Positions 40,463 to 48,924 are shown, numbered from the stretch's first letter. The stretch is DNA of 64,000 nucleotides from an uncultured Pseudomonadota bacterium (GCA_903884105.1 CAISDJ010000040.1:1-64000), one strand, 5' to 3'. Translations and numbers: made by a program. The notes: generated by a model not told the origin, from the sequence alone.

Positions 40463-40484
40463 GCGGGTCAGTATACTGGACGAC
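40463..40484. promoter_or_regulatory. Symmetric bidirectional promoter between nnrE/D and queG
   Basis: The 22-nt gap is centred on the palindrome AGTATACT (40470-40477), which reads TATACT, a good -10, on both strands. On each side exactly 7 nt separate TATACT from the ATG of the gene it would serve. RNA starting at the usual distance from the -10 would begin at or next to each A of ATG, giving leaderless messages. No convincing -35 is seen on either strand. Confidence 0.5.
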
Positions 40485-41579
40485 ATGCCCGCCTCGAACA
40501 CGCATTCCCTTGCCCACCTCGCAAGCGACATCAAGGCATGGGGCCAGGTGCTCGGGTTCCAGCAGGTGGGCATCACCGACATCAATCTCAACGACGATGA
40601 ACGGTATTTGTCCTCATGGCTCGCAAGCGGTCGTCACGGCGAGATGGGGTACATGGACCGGCATGGGCTGAAGCGTGCACGGCCCGCTGAACTCGTTCCG
40701 GGCACCCTGCGGGTCATTTCCGCGCGAATGGACTATCTCTCCTCCGCAGCCGCCCCTGCCGAGGGCGTTCTTGGCAACCCGATGCTGGGCTATGTATCGC
40801 GCTATGCATTGGGGCGCGACTATCACAAGGTACTGCGTTCGCGGCTCGCAACGCTGGCCGACCGCATCGCTGCCGTCGCCGGCAACTATGGCGGACGTGC
40901 CTGCGTCGACAGCGCCCCGGTGCTCGAAAAGGCGCTGGCTCGCAACGCCGGCCTCGGGTGGATTGGCAAGCATACGAACCTGCTCAACAGGACCTCAGGC
41001 TCCTGGTTCTTCCTGGGCGAGATCCTTACGGACCTGGAATTGCCCGTCGACGCACCGGTTACCGCCCATTGCGGAACCTGCACGGCGTGCATCGACGTCT
41101 GTCCGACGCAAGCCATCGTCGGCCCTTACGAACTTGATGCGAGGCGCTGCATCTCGTATCTCACCATCGAGCTGAAAGACGCGATCCCGGTCGAATTCCG
41201 CAAGGCGATGGGAAATCGCATCTACGGCTGCGATGACTGCCAGCTCTTCTGTCCCTGGAACAAGTATGCGCAGCCAACAGCGGAAGCGGACTTCGCGCCC
41301 CGGCATGGGCTCGACGCACCGGAGCTTGCGACGCTGCTCGGCTGGAGTGAGGCCGAATTTCTGGCAAGGACGGAAGGGAGCGCGATCCGCCGCATCGGGC
41401 ATGCCTCCTTTCTGCGCAACGTGGCTGTCGCCCTTGGCAATGCGCCGGGAACGCCAGAGGTCGTGGCCGCGCTCGAGCAGCAGCGCGACCATTCGTCGGC
41501 GCTGGTCAGAGAGCATGTAGCGTGGGCGCTAGAGCAGCATCAGCGGGTAAGCGAGGCAGCTGGGAAGATAGGAAGATAG
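40485..41579 (+). CDS. queG: Epoxyqueuosine reductase QueG
   Basis: This 364-residue cobalamin-dependent enzyme does the last step of queuosine synthesis. It has the DUF1730 N-terminal domain and two 4Fe-4S motifs, CGTCTACIDVCP and CDDCQLFCPWNKY. A HEAT-like C-terminal region with SALVREHVAWAL follows. ATG 40485 lies 7 nt after TATACT. The last residues (GKIGR) and the stop codon are encoded by the first units of an octamer repeat array, so the C-terminus has been altered or capped by the repeat. Confidence 0.95.
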   Translation: MPASNTHSLAHLASDIKAWGQVLGFQQVGITDINLNDDERYLSSWLASGRHGEMGYMDRHGLKRARPAELVPGTLRVISARMDYLSSAAAPAEGVLGNPMLGYVSRYALGRDYHKVLRSRLATLADRIAAVAGNYGGRACVDSAPVLEKALARNAGLGWIGKHTNLLNRTSGSWFFLGEILTDLELPVDAPVTAHCGTCTACIDVCPTQAIVGPYELDARRCISYLTIELKDAIPVEFRKAMGNRIYGCDDCQLFCPWNKYAQPTAEADFAPRHGLDAPELATLLGWSEAEFLARTEGSAIRRIGHASFLRNVAVALGNAPGTPEVVAALEQQRDHSSALVREHVAWALEQHQRVSEAAGKIGR

Positions 41580-41737
41580 GAAGATGGGAAGCTAGGAAGC
41601 CGGGAAGCTAGGAAGCCGGAAAAACCAGTAGGTAGGATGCCGACTATCCGTCATCCTAGCTTCCTTGCTTCCTTGCTTCCTTGCTTCCTTGCTTCCTTGC
41701 TTCCTTGCTTCCTTGCTTCCCATCTTCCCATCTTCCC
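41562..41737. repeat. Octamer repeat arrays forming a large inverted repeat
   Basis: Seven consecutive octamers of pattern (A/G)GGAAG(A/C)(T/C) fill 41562-41617. Ten complementary octamers, mostly TGCTTCCT and ending in two ATCTTCCC, fill 41658-41737. The 40-nt centre has its own short stem, TAGGATG paired with CATCCTA. Together the arms can fold into one long cruciform or RNA hairpin between the convergent queG and panC genes. It could serve as a bidirectional terminator. The left arm includes the queG stop codon. Confidence 0.9.
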
Positions 41738-41744
41738 GCCCCGG

Positions 41745-42587
41745 TCACACCCTGACGTTATCAAGAAGTCGCGCGCGCCCGAGCCACGCAGCCACCAGGA
41801 TCACTCGCTCCAGTGTCTCGGGGCCGGGCACCTGCAGCGTCACGGCATCCCGCACGGAGAAATAGTCGGGACGGAAGCCGTGGCTCGTGAGGATGGTACG
41901 ACCCTGGGCCTCGACCGCTTCTATGCCGGACTTGCCTGACGCCAGTGCAGCGCGCGTAGCGGACAATGTCGCGTACAACTGCGGCGCAATCACACGCTCG
42001 GTGGCAGACAAGTAGCGATTTCGCGAACTCATCGCCAGGCCGTCGGCTTCGCGGATCGTCGGCACGCCGATGATTTCGGTCGGCATCAGCAGGTCCTCCG
42101 CCATGCGACGAATGATGGTGAGCTGCTGGAAGTCCTTCTCTCCGAACAACGCGCAATCCGCCTGCACCAGGTTGAGCAGCATGGCGACGACAGTGGCCAC
42201 CCCGACGAAGTGGCCCGGGCGGAATTCGCCGCACAGGATGCCGGACAGATCGGGCACATCGACCAGCGTGGAAGAATTCCTGCCCCGCGGATACATGTCC
42301 GGGACCGAAGGACTGAAGAGCAGGTCCACGTTCAGGCCCTTGAGCAACGTGCCATCTTCCTCAGGGGTACGCGGATAGCGGTCGAAATCTTCCTTCGGTC
42401 CGAACTGCAGCGGGTTGACGAAGACGCTGACCACGACGCGGTCCGCCCGTTTGCTGGCCTCGCGCACGAGGTGCCCGTGACCGGCATGCAGATTCCCCAT
42501 CGTGGGCACGAATGCGACGCGCTGTCCCTCGCCGCGCCACTCCGCGAGGATCTGGCGCAATTCGGCCGGTCTGGCAACTGCTTTCAT
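41745..42587 (-). CDS. panC: Pantothenate synthetase PanC
   Basis: This 280-residue enzyme joins pantoate and beta-alanine with ATP. It has the nucleotide motif VPTMGNLHAGH and the KMSKS-equivalent region MSSRNRYLS. ATG 42587 is 4 nt after the panB stop, so panB-panC are cotranscribed. The stop codon lies 7 nt from the octamer repeat array. Confidence 0.95.
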   Translation of the reverse strand: MKAVARPAELRQILAEWRGEGQRVAFVPTMGNLHAGHGHLVREASKRADRVVVSVFVNPLQFGPKEDFDRYPRTPEEDGTLLKGLNVDLLFSPSVPDMYPRGRNSSTLVDVPDLSGILCGEFRPGHFVGVATVVAMLLNLVQADCALFGEKDFQQLTIIRRMAEDLLMPTEIIGVPTIREADGLAMSSRNRYLSATERVIAPQLYATLSATRAALASGKSGIEAVEAQGRTILTSHGFRPDYFSVRDAVTLQVPGPETLERVILVAAWLGRARLLDNVRV

Positions 42588-42591
42588 GAGG

Positions 42592-43419
42592 TCAGAAACA
42601 ATGTTCCGGGCCGGGGTACGCACGCGACTTCACCGCGTCGACGTAGGCCTTGATGGCTTCGAGGGGACTATTCGTGCCTGGCACGAAGTTACGCGAGAAG
42701 CGTGGCTTGCGGCCCACGGTGATGTCGAGGACGTCGTACAGCACGAGGATCTGGCCGTTGGTATCAGGACCCGCACCGATGCCGATGACCGGCACCTGCA
42801 ATTCTTCCGTCAGTTGCTTGCCGAGGCTCGCCGGAATGCACTCGAGCAGCACGATGTCGGCACCCGCTCCTTCAAGGGCCTTGGCGTCACGGATCATCTG
42901 CTGCGCCGCTGCTTCGTCGCGGCCCTGAACGCGGAAGCCACCCACCTTGTGCACCGACTGCGGCTTGAGCCCCAGATGCGCACAGACAGGAATGTCGTGC
43001 CCCGACAGGAACTCGACGATTTCCACCTGCCCTGCGCCGCCTTCGAGCTTCACCATCTTCGCGCCGCCTTCCTGCATCAGGCGCACCGCGTTGTCGAGCG
43101 CCTGCTCGCGCGAGGCGTACGTCATGAACGGCATGTCCGCCATCAGGAACGGGCGATAGAGACCGCGGCTCACCGCCTTGCAGTGGTAAATCACGTCGTT
43201 GAGCGTCACCGGTACAGTCGTACCATGCCCCTGGATGACCATGCCGAGCGAATCGCCGACCAGCACAACATCGACACTGGCCTCGTCGGTCAGCGCCGCA
43301 AAGCTGGCATCGTACGCCGTGAGGCAGGCGATCTTCTCCCCTTCCGCGCGCATGCGGGCGAGCGTGCCGACGTTGACCGGCGGCCGCGTGGAATAGCGCT
43401 CTTGCAGGTGGGAATACAT
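42592..43419 (-). CDS. panB: 3-methyl-2-oxobutanoate hydroxymethyltransferase PanB
   Basis: This 275-residue enzyme transfers a hydroxymethyl group from methylene-THF to ketoisovalerate, the first committed step to pantothenate. Motifs include CLTAYDASFAAL, VGDSLGMVIQGH and KLEGG. It starts at ATG 43419, with 85 nt to the upstream kinase gene. It forms a pantothenate operon with panC. Confidence 0.96.
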   Translation of the reverse strand: MYSHLQERYSTRPPVNVGTLARMRAEGEKIACLTAYDASFAALTDEASVDVVLVGDSLGMVIQGHGTTVPVTLNDVIYHCKAVSRGLYRPFLMADMPFMTYASREQALDNAVRLMQEGGAKMVKLEGGAGQVEIVEFLSGHDIPVCAHLGLKPQSVHKVGGFRVQGRDEAAAQQMIRDAKALEGAGADIVLLECIPASLGKQLTEELQVPVIGIGAGPDTNGQILVLYDVLDITVGRKPRFSRNFVPGTNSPLEAIKAYVDAVKSRAYPGPEHCF

Positions 43420-43504
43420 GCGTCGTCAGTCCCGGGGTGTTGCAACCGCACAAGGATGACGGAGGGGGCCGAAAACATCAATCACCACAGCCACTTTGCA
43501 CGCC

Positions 43505-44182
43505 TTACTCGGTATCCGTCTTGAGCGGATTGAAGAAATGCCGGCCCCGGCGAATCCCGCGGATCTGCCTCAGTAGCTGCGCGTAGTCCTGGTCGTTGCC
43601 GACGAAGTCGACATTGGCCGCGTTGACGATCAAGAGCGGCGAGGCGTCGTAATCATGGAAGAATCGGGCATACGCCGACATCAGCCGTTCGAGGTAGGCC
43701 CGCTCGATAAGCGCCTCGTAGCGGATGCCGCGACGGGCAATGCGCTCCATCAGCACGTCGACAGGCGCCTGCAGATACACCACGAGATCCGGGCGAGGCG
43801 AGTCGATCGCGAGGCGGGTATGCACCTGGTCGTAGAGCGCGTACTCCTCGTCGTCGAGGGTCAGGCGAGCAAACAGACGGTCCTTGTCGAGCAGGTAGTC
43901 CGACACGCGAACGCTTGATGAAAAGAGATCCTGCTGCTTCAGGTCCTCGAGCTGCCGTGCCCGCTGGAACAGGAAAAACAACTGTGCCGGCAATGCACCC
44001 GCACGGGGATTGCGATAGAAGCGCTCCAGGAACGGATTGTCCTCGGCCTGCTCGAGCACGGGGTCGCTCCCGAACTCGAGTGCAAGCCGCTTCGCGAGGC
44101 TGGTCTTCCCAACGCCTATGGGCCCCTCGACGACGATCAGTCGCAGCGGAGAGTCCGTGGGGTGTTGTCTTGAAGTCGGCAT
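43505..44182 (-). CDS. Deoxynucleoside kinase family protein
   Basis: This 225-residue P-loop kinase of the dNK/dGK family has IVVEGPIGVGKTSLAKRLA, an ARQLEDLK helix, DYLLDKDRLFA and a lid region ARRGIRYEALIERAYLERL. It probably phosphorylates deoxyadenosine or deoxyguanosine for salvage. It lies 1 nt after folK and upstream of panB, an order seen in several gammaproteobacterial groups. Confidence 0.9.
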   Translation of the reverse strand: MPTSRQHPTDSPLRLIVVEGPIGVGKTSLAKRLALEFGSDPVLEQAEDNPFLERFYRNPRAGALPAQLFFLFQRARQLEDLKQQDLFSSSVRVSDYLLDKDRLFARLTLDDEEYALYDQVHTRLAIDSPRPDLVVYLQAPVDVLMERIARRGIRYEALIERAYLERLMSAYARFFHDYDASPLLIVNAANVDFVGNDQDYAQLLRQIRGIRRGRHFFNPLKTDTE

Positions 44183-44183
44183 G

Positions 44184-44681
44184 TCAAGTCAGCGGTTCAA
44201 TGCCGTCGGTGCCAAGACGATCCGCGAGGTCGGCCACGTGTCCCTGCCCTGGCACCCACAGGCTGGGGGCAATGTCCTGCAGAGGATAGAGCACCCAGTT
44301 CCGTTCAAGAAGCCCGGGATGCGGCACGGTGAGGACGGGGGTGGCACGCGTCTCCGCTCCGTACAGCAACAAGTCAAAATCGATGACGCGCGGACCCCAG
44401 CGGCGAACCGGTTGCTCGCGCCCGAGCGTCACTTCCAGCTGCTTCAGGTGCGCGAGCAGAGCTTCGGGCGCAAGGCGGGTCAGCAGGCCCGCAGCCGCAT
44501 TGACGAAGTCCGGTTGATCCTGCGGCCCGAGCGGGCGGGACCGATAGCAACGCGACCGTGCAACCAGCAACGAATCCGGCAGACAGCTGAGCACGTCGAA
44601 CGCGCGTTCAATCTGCTGCGCGGGTCCCTCAAGATTGCTGCCGAGCCCGATATAGGCGGGCGTCCAGCGTGGTGCGCTCAT
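44184..44681 (-). CDS. folK: 6-hydroxymethyl-dihydropterin pyrophosphokinase FolK
   Basis: This 165-residue folate-pathway kinase starts with YIGLGSNLEGP. It carries the family signature RRWGPRVIDFDLLLYG, with the Asp pair binding Mg-ATP, and HPGLLERNWVLYPLQDIAP. It lies 12 nt after pcnB and 1 nt before the kinase gene in the same operon. Confidence 0.95.
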   Translation of the reverse strand: MSAPRWTPAYIGLGSNLEGPAQQIERAFDVLSCLPDSLLVARSRCYRSRPLGPQDQPDFVNAAAGLLTRLAPEALLAHLKQLEVTLGREQPVRRWGPRVIDFDLLLYGAETRATPVLTVPHPGLLERNWVLYPLQDIAPSLWVPGQGHVADLADRLGTDGIEPLT

Positions 44682-44693
44682 CCGCAGGAAGCT

Positions 44694-46112
44694 TCAGGTT
44701 GCCGCGGGGCTGGAACCGCCACTGCGACCACGACGGCGACGACGCCGGCGCTTCGTCGGAGCCCCCTCGGCATCAGGTGTAGGTGGAAGAGCCTCCACCT
44801 GGCCAACCCGCTCATCGGGGGACAACGTCTGGATCTGTGTCCACCACTCCCCCACCTCCGGACTGACTTCACCTGCCGCCACCCTCAGCAGCAGGAAGTC
44901 ATACGCAGCGCGAAAACGCGGATGATCGAGCAACCTGAGTGCCCGGCGTCCATCGCGCTTGTCGAATCGAGGCTGCAAGCCGATCAGCTCGCGCATCGGT
45001 AACGTAAAGCGCTTCGGAATCGCAACCCGGCTCATTTGCCGGGCAGTGACGGTGTCGCACGCCGTCTGCAGCGCCTGGATCTCGGTCATTACTGCAGGCG
45101 ATTCGCGGCGTGCGCACGACTTGATCGCCGGCCACAGCAGCACGGCGAACAGGAACATCGGTGTCACGGGCTTGTCGGCACGCACTCGCTGATCGGTACC
45201 ATCGAGCCCAAGACGCACCAGCTCCGCAGCCCCGGTATTCGCAGGATCGGCCAGCCCGGCGCCGAGATCGGGGAATAGATGCGTAAGCAGCCCATGCTTC
45301 TCCAGCATGTCGAAGCTCTTGAGCGCGCTGCCCGAGAAGAACATCTTGAGCGCTTCGTCGAACAGGCGAGCAGGCGGCACGCTGTCGAGCATGCGGGCGA
45401 GCGATGGAATCGGCGCCGCCGTATCAGCATGCAACGTGAAATCGAGCTTCGCGGCAAACCGCATCGCGCGCAGCATGCGCACAGGATCTTCGCGGTAGCG
45501 CGTCTCGGGATCGCCGATCAACCGAAGGACGCGGGCATTCGCATCGGCCACGCCGCCCACATAGTCCCAGATCGAGAAGTCCTCGATGTTGTAGTACAAG
45601 CCGTTCGCCGTGAAATCGCGGCGCCAGACGTCCTCCTCGATCGTACCGTACAGATTGTCCCGCAGGATGCGGCCACCCGCGTCGAGTACGCGATGACCCG
45701 TTTCCTCAACGCTGTTGTCATCGTCGATCTGCGTATGCGACGCCCGGAACGTCGCGACCTCGACAATATCCATGCCGAAGCGCACGTGGGCGAGGTGGAA
45801 GCGCCGACCGATCAGTCGGCAATTGCGGAACAGCTGCTTCACCTGCTCCGGGTGCGCATTCGTCGCAATATCGAAGTCCTTGGGCTCGAGGCCGAGCAGG
45901 AGGTCGCGGACCGCGCCCCCCACAAGGAAGGCCTGGTAACCGGCGTCCTTCAACCGATAGAGGACCTTCAGGGCATTGGGCGAGATATGGGCCCGCGAGA
46001 TTGGATGCTCAGCGCGCGGAACGACGGTCGGCAACAGCTGATCACCGCTGTCCGCATCTGCATTGAAATCGGTCGTTTTGTTCAAAAAGCTGTTTTCCGC
46101 TTGAGCCCGCAA
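44694..46112 (-). CDS. pcnB: Poly(A) polymerase I PcnB
   Basis: This 472-residue class II nucleotidyltransferase has FLVGGAVRDLLLGLEPKDFDIATNA, with catalytic Asp residues in DFD, and the RRDFTANGLYYN block. The tail is strongly basic (KRRRRRRRGRSGG), typical of PcnB rather than tRNA-CCA transferase. It polyadenylates RNA for decay. There is no ATG near the N-terminus: the frame offers TTG at 46112 and ATT at 46115, with no visible ribosome site. E. coli pcnB is known for an inefficient non-ATG start, so this may be the same kind of limitation. Confidence 0.94.
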   Translation of the reverse strand: MRAQAENSFLNKTTDFNADADSGDQLLPTVVPRAEHPISRAHISPNALKVLYRLKDAGYQAFLVGGAVRDLLLGLEPKDFDIATNAHPEQVKQLFRNCRLIGRRFHLAHVRFGMDIVEVATFRASHTQIDDDNSVEETGHRVLDAGGRILRDNLYGTIEEDVWRRDFTANGLYYNIEDFSIWDYVGGVADANARVLRLIGDPETRYREDPVRMLRAMRFAAKLDFTLHADTAAPIPSLARMLDSVPPARLFDEALKMFFSGSALKSFDMLEKHGLLTHLFPDLGAGLADPANTGAAELVRLGLDGTDQRVRADKPVTPMFLFAVLLWPAIKSCARRESPAVMTEIQALQTACDTVTARQMSRVAIPKRFTLPMRELIGLQPRFDKRDGRRALRLLDHPRFRAAYDFLLLRVAAGEVSPEVGEWWTQIQTLSPDERVGQVEALPPTPDAEGAPTKRRRRRRRGRSGGSSPAAT

Positions 46113-46128
46113 AATCAGGCCGTATAAT
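46101..46128 (+). promoter_or_regulatory. Promoter of tRNA-Glu
   Basis: A perfect -10 TATAAT (46123-46128) follows a -35 TTGAGC (46101-46106) with a 16-nt spacer. Transcription would begin near 46135, about 40 nt before the mature tRNA. The -35 lies inside the first codons of the divergent pcnB gene, so occupancy of one promoter should interfere with the other. Confidence 0.7.
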
Positions 46129-46175
46129 AGCGCAGCTTCTCATTGAGGCGCGCCCGCGCCGACATCCTTATGCTC

Positions 46176-46251
46176 GCTCCCATCGTCTAGAGGCCTAGGA
46201 CGGAGCCCTCTCAAGGCTTAAACCGGGGTTCGAATCCCCGTGGGAGCGCCA
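46176..46251 (+). tRNA. tRNA-Glu (anticodon CTC)
   Basis: The 76-nt gene folds as a cloverleaf. The acceptor arms GCTCCCA/TGGGAGC pair, the D arm is GTCTAGAGGCCTAGGAC, and the anticodon stem is GAGCC/GGCTT with loop CTCTCAA (anticodon CTC). The T arm is CGGGG-TTCGAAT-CCCCG, and the CCA end is encoded. It decodes GAG. A short GTACG/CGTAC hairpin follows directly. Confidence 0.95.
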
Positions 46252-46285
46252 CTTTGTACGGTAAAGCGTACGAAAAGCGCGATTA

Positions 46286-46325
46286 CTGCACTCCTGGGGA
46301 CACCTACCAACCCACAGGAGTGCAG
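46286..46325 (+). promoter_or_regulatory. 11-bp hairpin sequestering a ribosome binding site
   Basis: CTGCACTCCTG (46286-46296) and its exact complement CAGGAGTGCAG (46315-46325) flank an 18-nt loop. The 3' arm contains GGAG, 8 nt before ATG 46329, so the folded RNA would hide the ribosome site of the 50-codon ORF that follows. It could also be a mobile-element end or protein-binding palindrome. Confidence 0.5.
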
Positions 46326-46328
46326 ACC

Positions 46329-46481
46329 ATGGAAAGCCAAAATCAGCAGATAGCCGCCATTTGCGCGACCGCACCCGCAAGGTCCGCGGTTTCGCCATCG
46401 GTAGCCGCCGAACGTGCCAGCACGGATCTTTCGATAGCCCTTGGCCTGCTGGACATGCTCCAGACCCGGGTGGGAGACTGA
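46329..46481 (+). CDS. Small hypothetical protein
   Basis: A 50-residue ORF from ATG 46329 has a good GGAG ribosome site. The peptide is rich in Ala and Ser, has no hydrophobic span, and ends in a helix-like LSIALGLLDMLQTRVGD. I do not recognise it. It lies 77 nt after tRNA-Glu at the start of the low-GC accessory stretch. Its expression might be set by the hairpin just upstream. Confidence 0.4.
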   Translation: MESQNQQIAAICATAPARSAVSPSVAAERASTDLSIALGLLDMLQTRVGD

Positions 46482-46622
46482 CCCGAGCGCCTTCAGGACA
46501 TTTATTGGCTACACGATTCAACCGCAGGTCACACCATGTTGGCGCTGGGGTGCGTGAAGCGACACGCATTCATAGTGCAGATCTAGAGCGATCCAGAGGA
46601 CCCCCGTCCATTTCGGATCTAG

Positions 46623-46838
46623 ATGTTGTACGTCAAGCGTTCTCCGCCTACCGTCGATGCCATCATCAAGGACGCAGCCGATTTTAGTGACGAACTGCAG
46701 CGGGATCTTGAGCGTATGGCTCGCGACTATGCGGGCGCACGGATTGAATCAGGGATAAAAAGCCGGCAACGGCAGGCCAATTTGCAGAGCCCCTCGGGCA
46801 TGCCGACGGCATCTTCAAGACTGCCAAGGGAATACTGA
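46623..46838 (+). CDS. Small hypothetical protein, possibly a fragment
   Basis: This is a 71-residue ORF whose first half looks like a real amphipathic helix (DAIIKDAADFSDELQRDL). The second half is Ser/Arg-rich and low in information. It has no clear ribosome site and is not recognised. It ends 4 nt before the convergent GGDEF-EAL stop codon. It may be a remnant of an inserted element. Confidence 0.3.
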   Translation: MLYVKRSPPTVDAIIKDAADFSDELQRDLERMARDYAGARIESGIKSRQRQANLQSPSGMPTASSRLPREY

Positions 46839-46842
46839 AGGG

Positions 46843-48732
46843 CTATGGCAGAAAAGTATCCAGCGGCGCTGGCCGAGCCCACAAGTAGCCCTGCCCCATT
46901 TGGCAACCGAGTTTCCGCAGCATCTCGGCCTGCCCTCTGGTTTCAATCCCTTCGGCGACGACCAACATATCGCAGGCCTTGGCCATGGAAATCAACGCAA
47001 TACACATTGAATCTGACTTGGTGACTTTCTGTACGTTTAGATTTGGCGACAGTGCCGCCAACTGGGGCTGGGTCGCATTCAGCTCATCTAAAGGTGAAAC
47101 AAATTGCCTGTCGATCTTCAGCACGTCAAACGGCAATGACTGCAGATGCGCCAAGGACGCATAGCCCGTGCCGAAATCATCAATCGACAACCCAAACCCA
47201 GCAGCCTTAAGTTGTTGAATTGAGGACCGTGCCGCACTGCCAGGATCAATCTTCGCGCTTTCAGTGACCTCAATACAGAGACGTCTGAAATCAACACCCG
47301 CCTTACGGGCGATATCAATAAAACTCTCGGCTAAATCCAGCTGCAATAATTGACTGACTGAAACATTGACAGCCACATAGGCATCTGCACTTTCGATGGC
47401 GGGCTGTTGCAAGAAATCCACACCCGCCTGAAACATCATCTTGCCAATACGGTGGATCAGGCCCACACGCTCGGCCTCGGTAATACATTCAATCGCTGGC
47501 ACACTGCTTAGCAGCGGATCATTCAACCTGAACAACAACTCGTATCCAACTACTTTCTCATCCGCAAATCGAACAATGGGCTGCGCATGCGGATATAACT
47601 TGCCTGCATCCAGTGCAAGTTCAATTCGCCTTGCCAAACCCCGTCTAGCTGCAGCGCGCTTGGTGCGTTCGGCATCAACCACCAAGGTCTGCGCACCACC
47701 CAAGGATTTGCATTCGAGTACCGCTTGATCCGTCTTGAAGATCAGCGCTTCAATATCCTGACTATCAGCGGTTACCGCCTTCACCCCCGCTGAGAAATTG
47801 ACCGGTAAATTTTGGCCTGCAATGCTCACGCCCTTCGCGAGCGTGGTGCGTAATACATGCAATTGCTGTACGGCAACCTCGGTGGTGACCGGCAAAAAGG
47901 CGAGAAACTCATCGCCACCAAAACGCGTCAACAGGCGTAGATCGGCAAGCGTTGTCTGCATGGTAGTGCAGACATTGCGCAACATCTGATCACCTTCCAG
48001 ATGACCGAAGGCATCATTGAACGCCTTAAATGCATCTAAATCGATAAAGACGATGGAAAGCGGAGTGTTACTCGATAGATGTTCGTTGATCAGCGCATCA
48101 ACCCCAGCCATGAAGCCACGACGATTGAGTAAATCGGTCAAGGCATCATGTTGCGCACGATAGCGCAGTACTTCATCCATTCGATGGCGCTGAGTGGCAA
48201 TGGTGGCTAAGTGAGTGAATTGATCCACGATCTGCAAATCAGCCACCGTCGGCACGCGCACTTGGGGGTGATACATGCCAAAGACACCCAGCAAGCTATC
48301 ATCAGCACTCGACAATAACGGCGATGACCACGCAGACCGAATACCGTAGGCGCGGCACAGGTCGTGGAATGCATCCCATAGAGGGTCAGTGAATACATCT
48401 TCAGAAATCACGCGCTCCCGACGCCAGGCACAGGTGCCACAACTGCCTGCTTGGGGGCCGGGCACTAAACCGTCAACAATATCAGCGAAGGAACTGGGCA
48501 ACTGGCCGTAACCCCCGCGCCGTAGCTTTTGTTCATTGGGATCAAAGTAAAGAATCGAGGCCTTCATGCCTGGAATATGCTTCTCAGCAAAGAGAGAAAT
48601 AGCGCCCAGCGTTTCTTGTAGCGGAGAACCCTTGGCAATGTGCTCAAGCACTCCTTTCTGCCCAAGCAACATGTCTTCAGCAGAAATATCGCTACCCGTG
48701 AACGGTAGTGTTCTTGCGGCACTTGTCATCAC
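46843..48732 (-). CDS. GAF-GGDEF-EAL cyclic-di-GMP protein
   Basis: The protein has 629 residues: GAF (about 30-185, with SCGTCAWRRERVISEDV), GGDEF (about 190-350) and EAL (about 370-629). The cyclase motif is intact (RFGGDEFLAFLP). The EAL motif reads ELL (GYELLFR) but keeps the catalytic Glu. The other active-site blocks are present: NVSVSQLL, IEVTES, DDFGTGYASL, KIDR and AEGIET. It may both make and break c-di-GMP. No membrane span, so cytosolic. Base composition is visibly poorer in GC than the flanks, suggesting transfer. ATG 48729 is an alternative start. Confidence 0.9.
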   Translation of the reverse strand: MMTSAARTLPFTGSDISAEDMLLGQKGVLEHIAKGSPLQETLGAISLFAEKHIPGMKASILYFDPNEQKLRRGGYGQLPSSFADIVDGLVPGPQAGSCGTCAWRRERVISEDVFTDPLWDAFHDLCRAYGIRSAWSSPLLSSADDSLLGVFGMYHPQVRVPTVADLQIVDQFTHLATIATQRHRMDEVLRYRAQHDALTDLLNRRGFMAGVDALINEHLSSNTPLSIVFIDLDAFKAFNDAFGHLEGDQMLRNVCTTMQTTLADLRLLTRFGGDEFLAFLPVTTEVAVQQLHVLRTTLAKGVSIAGQNLPVNFSAGVKAVTADSQDIEALIFKTDQAVLECKSLGGAQTLVVDAERTKRAAARRGLARRIELALDAGKLYPHAQPIVRFADEKVVGYELLFRLNDPLLSSVPAIECITEAERVGLIHRIGKMMFQAGVDFLQQPAIESADAYVAVNVSVSQLLQLDLAESFIDIARKAGVDFRRLCIEVTESAKIDPGSAARSSIQQLKAAGFGLSIDDFGTGYASLAHLQSLPFDVLKIDRQFVSPLDELNATQPQLAALSPNLNVQKVTKSDSMCIALISMAKACDMLVVAEGIETRGQAEMLRKLGCQMGQGYLWARPAPLDTFLP

Positions 48733-48924
48733 TAGCCCCTAACATCCATTGCGGATCATACGTAGGGACCTAAACAATCCCTAGCTTTTGCAAAAGCGGC
48801 GGGAAGATAAATGATGAGTCCCAGCAATCACAGCTGAATTGGATCCGTTTTGGCTACAACTCATCTGCCAGGCTGCGATCACTTCTCGTGCCTCAGTCAG
48901 TGAGCGGAACCAGTGCCTTCAAGA

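Noticed and set aside
41658-41737. Possible CRISPR array in the tandem units
   Set aside because: Units are 8 nt with no unique spacers, and the other arm is their inverted complement; no cas genes are present.
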